DNA of 6,476 nt, taken from the NCBI GenBank assembly GCA_034429275.1, contig DAOUFU010000130.1:1-6476 (forward strand). Direction: 5' to 3'. The notes below the pieces were generated by a model. That model had not been told where the DNA came from. It did not search any database and saw nothing but the letters and a program-made list of their open reading frames with translations. The translations under genes and the position numbers were made by a program. Shown here in pieces: positions 1 through 6,384 of the stretch. Position 1 is the stretch's first letter. Each line of letters starts with the position of its first letter. This stretch comes from DAOUFU01 sp034429275 (GTDB lineage Bacteria; Chloroflexota; Anaerolineae; Aggregatilineales; Aggregatilineaceae).

Positions 1-2
1 GC

Positions 3-3000
3 GGCAGCGACCGCCCTCCAACTGGTGCCCGCCCTGGCGACCGCCCCGGCGACCGCTCCGCTGACCGCGGCCGCGACGCCGACAAAGACAAGGGCGGATC
101 GCGCCTGCCGGCCCTCTTCGGGCGTGGCAAAGACGACAAGCCCGCCCAGGACCGGCCCGCCCGGCCCACCGGCAGCTATGGTCAGCCCGGCCAGGCTGGT
201 CGGCCTGGCAGCGCGAGCAGCCCGGCCAAAGGCAAGCCCGAACAGGACAAGGGCGGCGGGGGCCTGGGCGGACTCTTCCGGCGCGGTGGTGAGGACAAGG
301 ACAAATCCAAGAGCAAGGGCAAAGATGCCGACCGCGGCCCCTCCGGCCCCTTCGTCGGCAGCACTGCCAGCCGCCCCGATCCCTCGCGGCCCGGCTATCA
401 ACGGCCCGGCACGCCCGGCGCATCCCCCACCGCAGACAGCACCAACCGCCCCGCCGATCGCTATGGCGCAGGCGGCACCTACGGGCGTCCCGGCGGCACC
501 TCGCCCTATGGCACCAGTCCCACCCGCTATGGGGCTTCTGGCGCGGGCGACGAGGATGACGAAAACGAAGACGCCGCGGATCGTCCCAGCCGCACCACCG
601 ATCGCTATGGCGCAGGCGGTACCTACGGGCGTCCCGGCGGCACCTCGCCCTATGGCACCAGTCCCAGCCGCTATGGGACCTCCGCCGCGGGCGACGAGGA
701 CGACGAAGACGCCGGGGATCGCGCCAGTCGCACCACCGATCGCTACGGCGCGGGCAGCACCTACAACCGTCCCGCTGGCGGCATGACGACCACCGGCGGC
801 GGCACACCGCGCGCCTATGGGGAGTCGTCTACGTATGGCACGCCGCGCCCCGCCTCGAAGGGCACGCCCGGCGGCCCCTTCGGCGTGCGCGATTCAAGCC
901 CCAAGCCCGACGCGGCTCCCCAGGGCGAAGAGAAGCGGAAATCGCGCCTGGGTGGGCTGCTGCCGGGTCGCAAGAGCCAGGGGGCCGAACAGGACAAGGA
1001 TAAAGACAAGGACAAAGATAAAAGCGCCCAGGCTAGCAGCATCGCCCGCCCGATGGGCGGCGCGGCCAACCGGCCTGGCAGCCGCCCGGCAGGTGGAACA
1101 CCGCCCGGCGGCATCAGCGGCACCCCGGCGCGTTCCGGGCGCGATGTCGCACCCACCGCGCAGCCGGATCGGCGCGGCGGAGTCAGCACGCCGCAGGAAA
1201 GCCGGGCGGGGGCGCGCACCGAAGCCAAACCCGCCGGAAAACCGTCAGAGGCCGACCGTCAGCGCTCGAAGGGTGTCACGCCTCCCGCCAAGGCCGGAGC
1301 CGCTCCCGCAGCCACCGGCAAAGCCGCGCGCCCTGTCGCCAAGCCCCTGGCAGGGACCAGGGCTAAGGGCGCGCTCACCATGCACCAGGGACTCGATTTC
1401 AACCGCAAGCTCGACCTGGTAGGTGTGGCGTTCGTGATATTCTCCGTGATCGGGTTCTTCGCCGTCGCGCCTTCGATGACCATGGGCCTGCTGCCCTCGT
1501 CGCAGGGCGGCGTCACCGGCTCGCTGAATACCCTGCTCTCGCAGTTGTTCGGCTGGGGCAAGATTATGATCCCGCTGGGCGCGGGAGGTATCGGCATCTG
1601 GCTGATGGTCCGCACCTTCGATGAAGGCAGCCTCGAGCTGGACTATATGCGGATCATCGGCGTCCTGCTGTTGTTTGCCTGCGTGCTCACCTGGCTCCAG
1701 TTCGGCCAGTTGGTGGATGATGTCGCGCCCAGCATCGAGGCGTTCCGCCCGATCTCGTATTCACTGGCCGTGGACAGCGGCGAAGGCGGGGGATGGTTCG
1801 GCCACCAGTTTTACCTGTTCCTGCTGACCCAGTTGGGCGATTATGGAGCGGTCGGCGTGCTGGTCCCCTGGCTGATTGTGGCCCTGATGCTGACCTTCAA
1901 CCTCTCGCTGGTCGAGCTGGTGGGCTATTTCACGGCCATCTTTGGCTTCATCAAGTTCACCAGCCGCGAAGAGCGCATCAAGCGCCGCCGCGCCCGGCTC
2001 GCCATGAAGAGCGGCACCGTCCCGGTCGGGCGTCCGGGTGAAGCGCCGCAAGTCGGCGCGCCACAGGTTGGTGCGCCACAAGTGGGCGCCCCCATCATGC
2101 ACAGCGCGGCCTCCCCGATTCCTGCGCTTCCGGCTGCCGCCGCTCCAGCGGCGACACCACCCGCAGCGGCCCCACAGCTTGCCGCGCCCGGCATCGAAAC
2201 AACACCGGCTGACACCACCGGAACCGGTACATCGCTGCCGCGCCGGGGTGATCGCTCGCTCGCCGAACCGCTGACCAGCGCCAGCACCGAGCCGGTCCCG
2301 CCCGATCCAACTCGCCCGCCGGTGCGTCCTGGCATCGTCGCGCCAGCCGCCGACTCCCTGACGACGAGCGCGGCAGCCGCCGAGACCGGCTCACTGGCAG
2401 GCAAAACCGCCGCACCCGTCGCGGCTGCGTCCACCGAAGAGGAACGCCAGAAATCCCGCCGTCGCCTGCCTCACCTGCCACGTCGCGCCCCGGCGGAGCC
2501 GCAGACTGCTGCCAAATCCGGCGATTCGGGGACCCCAGAGGATGCGGAAGGCGGCAAGCGACGGTGGCCCTTTGGGCGCAAAGCCGCCGAATCGCCTGCC
2601 GAGACTCCGGCCAGTACGCAGCCTGAGTCACCGGGCACAAGCAGGCCCACCGGCTCGACCGCGCTGCCCCTGGCGGCAGGCGCGGCTGCCGCGGCTGCCC
2701 CCTCTGCCGCCCAGGCATCCGCAGCAAACGAGGGAAAGCGCGGCGGATTAGGCCGCCTGTTTGGGCGCGGGACGACCGCCCCCGCCGGGCCGGACAAACT
2801 CGCCGCCGCGGAAAGCAAAACTCCCGCCCCGGCGGAGAGCGCCCGCCGCGACCGGCTGGCCTCGCCCTTTGATGATTCCGGCCCTGCGCGCATCGGCGAA
2901 TCGGCTGCCGATACCCCGAATGCGCCCGCTTCCGGCAGGCGGTGGTCGCCGTTTGGCGGACCGCGCACCGCCGATTCCGGCGCGCCGGACCGCGAGCCGA

Positions 3001-6000
3001 TCGAGCGGCGCGACACGCCGGGCGATAGCGACCGTGACAGCGACCGTGAGGCCGCTTCCATTCCGAAACCATCCGCCGACCGCGCGCGTGACCGCGCGGT
3101 TGACCGCGCCCCCGAACGTGCGTCTGAGCGCGATCGCTTCACCCCGCGCGAGCGCACGCCAGACCGTGAGCCATCGCAAGGTGAGCGGCGCGGCCCCGGC
3201 GAGTTGATTGCCGGTGCTGTCGCGGGCGCGGCCCTGCACGCGCTGACCGATGACGAAGACACTCCCGCCCCAGACCGGGCGAGTCGCCTCCCTTCACCAG
3301 CCGAGAGCGAGCGCCCCTTCGCCCGCCGTCCCGATGCACAAACCGGGTCGCCTGGCCTCGCTCGCAGCGCGCCGCTACGCTCTCCCTTCAGTGCACCGTC
3401 GCCAGCAGGTGATGCGCAGCCCGATGACCATGAGGACGACGCGCCCGCCGACGAAGTCGATCTGCCGGGCGGCTGGCAGGAGTCCAGCGCGCCCAACTTC
3501 GCCGAGCGTGCGCGCCGCCGGGCGCTCGGCCTGGGCACCGAGAACCGGATCGCCCTCGACCGGGTGGACGATGAGCGCGGCCTGGACAAAGACGACCTGG
3601 ACAAAGACGACCTGGACGAAGACGACGATCTCGCAGCAGCCGACGATCACGACGACGAGGATGATGACGGCGGCGGCGGATTCGTGCGCCGCCCCTCTGC
3701 GCCGGGCCGCTCTCCGTGGAGCGCCCCACGCAGTGAGCCATCTTCCGCTCCGCTGCGCCCCGCCGTGCCCCGTGCCGCCGAATCGACCGGGCCGCGCGCC
3801 GCTGCGCCAATCCCCCATGAAGCATCGCCGACCGGGTCAGCCGCGCGCGGGGAATCCACTGAACCGCGTCCTGCCGGGACTGCCGCCGCGCTGCCGGGCC
3901 GCTCACTGCCTGGGCAGACTCCGCCAGCGCGCACCCTGCCCGGCACCGGCAACCTGACCGCACCCGGTCGCCCTGCCGCGGATGCTGCGAAGCCATCGGG
4001 CGAACCCGCGCCCGCCGCGCCGTCTCCCGCGCGCGCCGATGAGCCGAATCCGCTCGCTGCGCGCTCCGCGCCGGGCGATTCGACATCTCCGGCCCCGGTG
4101 CCGGGCGCAGGCGCACCGCCGCGCCCCGCCACCCCGATCGCCCGCGCAGCGGATGCTCCGGGCCACCCAGGTGCTGAGACTCCGGCGGATGAGCGCAAAC
4201 TGGAGGCCGACACCCCACCTCAGGGCGAGACTCCGGCAGGCGAGGAACCGCCAGTCACCACCGATCGCCCCGCGCGCCCGGTCGGTATCGCCGCGGCACT
4301 GCCGGGACGTGTTCTGCCGGGGCGAACCCTGCCTGGGCGCACACCGCCCGACGCAGCCAGCCCCACCGCGCCGACTCCCGGCCCTGCGGCTTCTACCACA
4401 CCCGCCCCCGGCGCGCCGGGCCAGAGCACGCAGCTTCCGGCCCGGCCAGCCAGCCCGATCCCATCTGCCGGAGCGATGACTCCCGGCACGCCGCCTCCCG
4501 GCGGGACGAGTACCGGAGCGCCTGCCACCCACACGCCGGGCACGAATGCACCGGCTGCCTATTCGCCAAACCCGCCCGCACCCCATGGCAACCCCATCGT
4601 GCGGCATCACACGGCGGCTGTTCCGGCGGGCGAAGAGACGACCAAAGCCGCCCCGGCCACTGGCAGCACATCCGGGCTGACCCCCACGCGCCGCACGCCG
4701 GTTCCGCGCGTGGCCGAGGATGAGCCGGACGACGACGAGCCACTGACCTCGCGTGCCCCGGCGGCCAGGACGCGCAACGGCTGGGAACTGCCCGACTACC
4801 GCCGCCTGCTGCGCCCCGGCGACGAACAGCGCGTTAACGACGAAGTCCTGCTCGAAAAAGCGCGCGTCATCGAAGACACGCTGAACAGCTTTGGCGCGCC
4901 GGGCAAGGTAGTCGAAGTCAACCCCGGCCCGGTGATCACCCAGTTCGGGGTCGAGCCGGATTACCTGGTGCAGCGTTCCGGCAAAAAGACGCGCGTCAAG
5001 GTGAACCAGATTGCCCGCCTCGATGCCGATCTCGCGCTGGCGCTGGCGGCCAAGACCATCCGCATTGAAGCCCCGGTGCCCGGCAAAGGCTATGTGGGCA
5101 TCGAGGTGCCCAACGATGAGGTCGCCAACGTCGGCCTGCGCGATGTCATGGACTCGCACGAGTTCCGCCGCATCGATTCCAAGCTGCGGATCGCGCTGGG
5201 GCTGGGTGTGGATGGCACGCCCGTCGCCGCCGACCTGACCGCCATGCCCCACCTGTTGATCGCGGGTACGACCGGCTCCGGTAAATCCGTCTGCGTGAAT
5301 GCCATCATTTCGTGCCTGCTGTTGGCCAACAAGCCCGACGAAGTCCAGTTCATCATGGTGGACCCCAAGCGCGTCGAACTCACCGGCTACAACGGCGTGC
5401 CGCACCTGGTCGCGCCGGTGGTGGTGGACCTGGAGCGGATCGTCGGGGTGCTGCAGTGGGTCCAGCGCGAGATGGAAGAGCGCTACCGCAAGTTCGCCGC
5501 CAGCTCATCGCGCAATATCCTCGACTACAACACCAAGCTTGAACCCGGCATGCCCCGCATGCCCTACTACGTGGTGGTGGTCGATGAACTGGCCGATCTG
5601 ATGATGCTCGCGCCGGACGAAACCGAGCGCCTGCTGGCCCGCCTGGCGCAAATGGCCCGCGCCACCGGCATCCACCTGATCATCAGCACGCAGCGCCCCA
5701 GCGTGGACGTGGTGACCGGCCTGATCAAGGCCAACTTCCCCGCCCGCATCGCCTTTGCGGTGGCGTCCTCGGTAGACTCGCGCGTGATCCTCGACCAGCC
5801 GGGCGCTGAAAAGCTGCTCGGTCGTGGCGATATGCTGTTCCAGTCGCCCGATGCCGCCGCGCCGCTCCGTATGCAGGGCGCGTATGTGTCCGACGAGGAG
5901 ATCAACCGCATCACCAGCTATTGGAAATCGCAGGTGCTCCAAAAGGCCGATGCGACCGGCGCGCGTGACGTGCTGGCCTCGCCCAGCCGTGACATGACGC

Positions 6001-6353
6001 TGACCCGCGCGGCCCTGGACAATGACGAGATGACGACGCGCCGCAAACCTGCCGCCCCGGCGGGCCAGCGTGCCTTCTGGGACGAGGAAGAGATGGGCGC
6101 CGGAGCGACCGACGGCGAGAGCAAAGACGACGACGAACTTTATCAGGAAGCGGTCGATCTGGTGCAGCGGCTCGGCAAGGCGTCGATCTCCCTGCTCCAG
6201 CGGCGGCTGCGCATCGGCTACACCCGCTCGGCCAAGATGATCGACATGATGGAAGAAGACGGCATCATCGGCCCAGCGGAGAGCGGCAGCAAGCCGCGCG
6301 AAGTGCTCAAGCTCAAGCCGTCCGCCCGCGCCGAAGCCGGTGAGGACGAGTAA
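3..6353 (+). CDS. ftsK: FtsK/SpoIIIE-family DNA translocase, giant form, 5'-truncated by the window edge
   Basis: Membrane-anchored, ATP-driven double-stranded DNA pump that in known bacteria clears and aligns chromosome ends at the division septum. The frame is open from base 3 to the TAA at 6351, giving at least 2116 residues; E. coli FtsK has about 1330. Order: disordered N-terminal region (at least 460 residues), membrane domain (1380-1958), Pro/Ala-rich linker of about 940 residues, RecA-like motor with Walker A GTTGSGKS (5265-5288) and Walker B VVVVDE (5571-5588), and gamma winged helix (6138-6335). The first in-frame ATG is at 783, but it lies inside a degenerate third copy of a coding repeat, has no convincing Shine-Dalgarno sequence, and the same type of sequence continues upstream. 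No ATG, GTG or TTG occurs in frame between 3 and 782, so the start is probably outside the window. If 783 were used, the product would be 1856 residues. Family assignment is very secure; the start is not visible. Confidence 0.95.
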   Translation, partial: GSDRPPTGARPGDRPGDRSADRGRDADKDKGGSRLPALFGRGKDDKPAQDRPARPTGSYGQPGQAGRPGSASSPAKGKPEQDKGGGGLGGLFRRGGEDKDKSKSKGKDADRGPSGPFVGSTASRPDPSRPGYQRPGTPGASPTADSTNRPADRYGAGGTYGRPGGTSPYGTSPTRYGASGAGDEDDENEDAADRPSRTTDRYGAGGTYGRPGGTSPYGTSPSRYGTSAAGDEDDEDAGDRASRTTDRYGAGSTYNRPAGGMTTTGGGTPRAYGESSTYGTPRPASKGTPGGPFGVRDSSPKPDAAPQGEEKRKSRLGGLLPGRKSQGAEQDKDKDKDKDKSAQASSIARPMGGAANRPGSRPAGGTPPGGISGTPARSGRDVAPTAQPDRRGGVSTPQESRAGARTEAKPAGKPSEADRQRSKGVTPPAKAGAAPAATGKAARPVAKPLAGTRAKGALTMHQGLDFNRKLDLVGVAFVIFSVIGFFAVAPSMTMGLLPSSQGGVTGSLNTLLSQLFGWGKIMIPLGAGGIGIWLMVRTFDEGSLELDYMRIIGVLLLFACVLTWLQFGQLVDDVAPSIEAFRPISYSLAVDSGEGGGWFGHQFYLFLLTQLGDYGAVGVLVPWLIVALMLTFNLSLVELVGYFTAIFGFIKFTSREERIKRRRARLAMKSGTVPVGRPGEAPQVGAPQVGAPQVGAPIMHSAASPIPALPAAAAPAATPPAAAPQLAAPGIETTPADTTGTGTSLPRRGDRSLAEPLTSASTEPVPPDPTRPPVRPGIVAPAADSLTTSAAAAETGSLAGKTAAPVAAASTEEERQKSRRRLPHLPRRAPAEPQTAAKSGDSGTPEDAEGGKRRWPFGRKAAESPAETPASTQPESPGTSRPTGSTALPLAAGAAAAAAPSAAQASAANEGKRGGLGRLFGRGTTAPAGPDKLAAAESKTPAPAESARRDRLASPFDDSGPARIGESAADTPNAPASGRRWSPFGGPRTADSGAPDREPIERRDTPGDSDRDSDREAASIPKPSADRARDRAVDRAPERASERDRFTPRERTPDREPSQGERRGPGELIAGAVAGAALHALTDDEDTPAPDRASRLPSPAESERPFARRPDAQTGSPGLARSAPLRSPFSAPSPAGDAQPDDHEDDAPADEVDLPGGWQESSAPNFAERARRRALGLGTENRIALDRVDDERGLDKDDLDKDDLDEDDDLAAADDHDDEDDDGGGGFVRRPSAPGRSPWSAPRSEPSSAPLRPAVPRAAESTGPRAAAPIPHEASPTGSAARGESTEPRPAGTAAALPGRSLPGQTPPARTLPGTGNLTAPGRPAADAAKPSGEPAPAAPSPARADEPNPLAARSAPGDSTSPAPVPGAGAPPRPATPIARAADAPGHPGAETPADERKLEADTPPQGETPAGEEPPVTTDRPARPVGIAAALPGRVLPGRTLPGRTPPDAASPTAPTPGPAASTTPAPGAPGQSTQLPARPASPIPSAGAMTPGTPPPGGTSTGAPATHTPGTNAPAAYSPNPPAPHGNPIVRHHTAAVPAGEETTKAAPATGSTSGLTPTRRTPVPRVAEDEPDDDEPLTSRAPAARTRNGWELPDYRRLLRPGDEQRVNDEVLLEKARVIEDTLNSFGAPGKVVEVNPGPVITQFGVEPDYLVQRSGKKTRVKVNQIARLDADLALALAAKTIRIEAPVPGKGYVGIEVPNDEVANVGLRDVMDSHEFRRIDSKLRIALGLGVDGTPVAADLTAMPHLLIAGTTGSGKSVCVNAIISCLLLANKPDEVQFIMVDPKRVELTGYNGVPHLVAPVVVDLERIVGVLQWVQREMEERYRKFAASSSRNILDYNTKLEPGMPRMPYYVVVVDELADLMMLAPDETERLLARLAQMARATGIHLIISTQRPSVDVVTGLIKANFPARIAFAVASSVDSRVILDQPGAEKLLGRGDMLFQSPDAAAPLRMQGAYVSDEEINRITSYWKSQVLQKADATGARDVLASPSRDMTLTRAALDNDEMTTRRKPAAPAGQRAFWDEEEMGAGATDGESKDDDELYQEAVDLVQRLGKASISLLQRRLRIGYTRSAKMIDMMEEDGIIGPAESGSKPREVLKLKPSARAEAGEDE
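456..785 (+). repeat. Tyr/Gly-rich coding tandem repeat, two full copies plus a degenerate third
   Basis: Unit 1 (456-599, 48 residues) and unit 2 (600-737, 46 residues) both start DRYGAGGTYGRPGG, continue with PYGTSP and RYG, then a Gly-Asp-Glu acidic block, and end SRTT. By eye about nine in ten aligned bases match. They differ by one in-frame 6-base indel. A third copy starts at 738 (DRYGAG-S-TYNRPAGG) and decays around 783-840, where residues such as RAYG and TYGTPR still echo the unit. About half of the base differences are synonymous third-position changes in the FtsK frame, which supports this frame as the one translated. Confidence 0.9.
993..1022 (+). repeat. (Asp-Lys)5 dipeptide run
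   Basis: Five consecutive Asp-Lys pairs follow an LFGR-like motif. The codons alternate (GAC/GAT and AAG/AAA mixed) rather than being a pure hexanucleotide repeat, which argues that the alternating-charge peptide is maintained as protein and is not a fresh slippage product. Similar short DKDK patches occur at 81-92 and 294-305. Confidence 0.85.
1380..1958 (+). other. FtsK N-terminal-type membrane domain (about four TM helices)
   Basis: Counting from the Met at 783, hydrophobic segments lie near residues 211-229, 258-276, 290-307 and 352-374. A fifth, shorter hydrophobic stretch (376-392) may be an interfacial helix. The loop before the fourth helix carries GGGWFG, resembling the Gly-rich GGxxG motif common in FtsK membrane domains. 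The domain is followed by TSREERIKRRRARLAMK, a strong positive-inside signal that puts the linker and motor in the cytoplasm and fits an even number of membrane crossings. In characterised FtsK this domain anchors the protein at the septum and helps it multimerise. Confidence 0.88.
2043..2087 (+). repeat. Three tandem 15-base units encoding APQVG
   Basis: Three consecutive APQVG units, followed by a partial fourth (AP). Codons differ between units (GTC, GTT, GTG for Val; CCG and CCA for Pro; CAA and CAG for Gln), so the copies have diverged mainly at synonymous positions. This suggests an older expansion held by selection on the peptide. It sits about 28 residues after the last membrane-proximal hydrophobic segment. 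Confidence 0.9.
2988..3191 (+). repeat. Asp-Arg/Glu-Arg polyampholyte segment
   Basis: About 68 residues in which DR, ER and RD pairs recur (for example SDRDSDRE, ADRARDRAVDRAPERASERD, RERTPDRE). Positive and negative charges are closely mixed and hydrophobics are few. Such sequences are normally disordered or form single charged helices; helix-breaking Pro residues here favour disorder. Related DR-rich sequence lies at the left edge of the window (about 30-80). Confidence 0.75.
3582..3674 (+). repeat. Acidic tract seeded by LDKDD pentapeptide repeats
   Basis: Two base-identical 15-base units encoding LDKDD (3582-3596, 3597-3611) are followed by a third with Lys changed to Glu (3612-3626). 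An Asp/Glu run interrupted by AAA and His then continues to about 3674 and ends in a Gly run. The perfect identity of the first two units suggests a recent duplication. The block is strongly negative, in contrast to the basic segment after the membrane domain. Confidence 0.88.
3882..3950 (+). repeat. LPGR-rich module, copy 1
   Basis: Encodes AAALPGRSLPGQTPPARTLPG. It matches the module at 4287-4349 in spacing and in the repeated LPG(R/Q) core, and both are preceded by Arg-Pro-(Ala/Val)-Gly. The two start about 405 bases apart, so a segmental duplication within the linker is likely. Function unknown. Confidence 0.75.
4287..4349 (+). repeat. LPGR-rich module, copy 2
   Basis: Encodes IAAALPGRVLPGRTLPGRTPP, with three LPGR cores spaced five residues apart. 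It is more regular than copy 1 at 3882-3950, and the bases for the individual LPGR units use varied codons. It lies about 140 residues before the motor. Confidence 0.75.
4776..5940 (+). other. FtsK motor (alpha and beta RecA-like) domains
   Basis: Starts with the conserved-looking NGWELPDYRRLL entry and an alpha subdomain containing GPVITQFGVEP. The beta ATPase core has Walker A GTTGSGKS with Lys at residue 1501 (numbered from the Met at 783), DPKRVELTGYNGVPHL, Walker B VVVVDELADLMM with Asp1601-Glu1602, STQRPSVDVVTGLIKANFPARI from residue 1635, and DQPGAEKLLGRGDML from residue 1671. All the signature segments of hexameric FtsK/SpoIIIE motors are present without gaps, so it should be catalytically competent. 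This part is much less repetitive than the linker. Confidence 0.97.
6126..6335 (+). other. FtsK gamma winged-helix domain
   Basis: After an acidic hinge (DDDE) comes a winged-helix fold signature: YQEAVDLVQRLGKASISLLQ, RRLRIGYTRSAKMIDMMEEDGIIGP and KPREVL. In E. coli and B. subtilis this domain reads polarised octamers (KOPS/SRS) to orient translocation and, in E. coli, activates XerD at dif. It is connected to the motor by about 60 residues that include a Met/Asp/Arg-rich flexible stretch. Presence of gamma separates this protein from conjugative TraB/FtsK-like pumps and supports a chromosomal role. Confidence 0.95.
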
Positions 6354-6384
6354 CTCTGCGGCGCTCCAAGACGAAAATGCATAG

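Larger units (their letters stand above)
3..1379 (+). other. N-terminal low-complexity cytoplasmic extension of FtsK
   Basis: At least 459 residues precede the membrane domain, dominated by Gly, Pro, Arg, Asp, Lys, Ser and Thr, with almost no hydrophobic clusters. It begins with Asp-Arg-rich sequence (PGDRPGDRSADRGRD), then has Lys/Asp patches (DKDK), the Tyr-rich tandem repeats at 456-785, a (DK)5 run at 993-1022 and a Pro/Ala/Arg-rich stretch up to 1379. Three copies of an LFGR-like motif lie here (99-128, 258-290, 942-971). No globular domain is recognised. Canonical FtsK and SpoIIIE start within a few tens of residues of the first membrane helix, so this extension is unusual. Disorder is inferred from composition; a cytoplasmic location is inferred from the topology of the following helices. 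Confidence 0.8.
1959..4775 (+). other. Pro/Ala-rich FtsK linker, about 940 residues
   Basis: It connects the membrane domain to the motor. The sequence is rich in Ala, Pro, Ser, Gly, Arg, Asp and Glu and probably disordered. Sub-regions: a triple APQVG repeat (2043-2087); Ala/Pro sequence; four LFGR-like motifs between 2451 and 2960; an Asp/Arg/Glu polyampholyte (2988-3191); a small hydrophobic Ala/Gly island (3201-3245); a possible short helix (3498-3530); an acidic tract (3582-3674); and two copies of an LPGR-rich module (3882-3950, 4287-4349). E. coli FtsK has a Pro/Gln-rich linker of roughly 600 residues that contacts other divisome proteins; a similar role is inferred, not shown. Confidence 0.85.

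Noticed and set aside
456..785. CRISPR-like or regulatory direct repeats
   Set aside because: The units are long, adjacent without spacers, diverge in codon-aware fashion and are explained as protein repeats.
25..786. A separate 253-codon gene starting at a GTG and overlapping the ATG at 783 by ATGA, as if translationally coupled
   Set aside because: Its product is monotonous Ala/Pro/Thr-rich sequence with no acidic blocks or motifs, it has no clear ribosome binding site, and repeat divergence in the region is synonymous in the FtsK frame rather than in this one. The ATGA overlap looks fortuitous.
993..1030. Possible programmed frameshift or slippage site in the A-rich Asp-Lys run
   Set aside because: No slippery heptamer is present, the longest A run is four, and the same frame continues to the motor domain.
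3936..3953. LPGTG in the linker, resembling a sortase LPxTG signal
   Set aside because: It is internal, on the cytoplasmic side, not followed by a hydrophobic segment and basic tail, and belongs to an LPG repeat family.
2095..5405. Long open stretches on the minus strand (325, 377 and 500 codons)
   Set aside because: They are antisense to the FtsK frame, Arg/Gly/Ala-rich, match no family, and are expected where high GC makes stop codons rare.
5265..5700. Possibility that this is a conjugative or mobile-element FtsK-like pump (Tra/ICE coupling protein)
   Set aside because: The four-helix membrane domain, the full FtsK beta-core signatures and the C-terminal gamma winged helix indicate a chromosomal FtsK; no mobile-element genes are adjacent.
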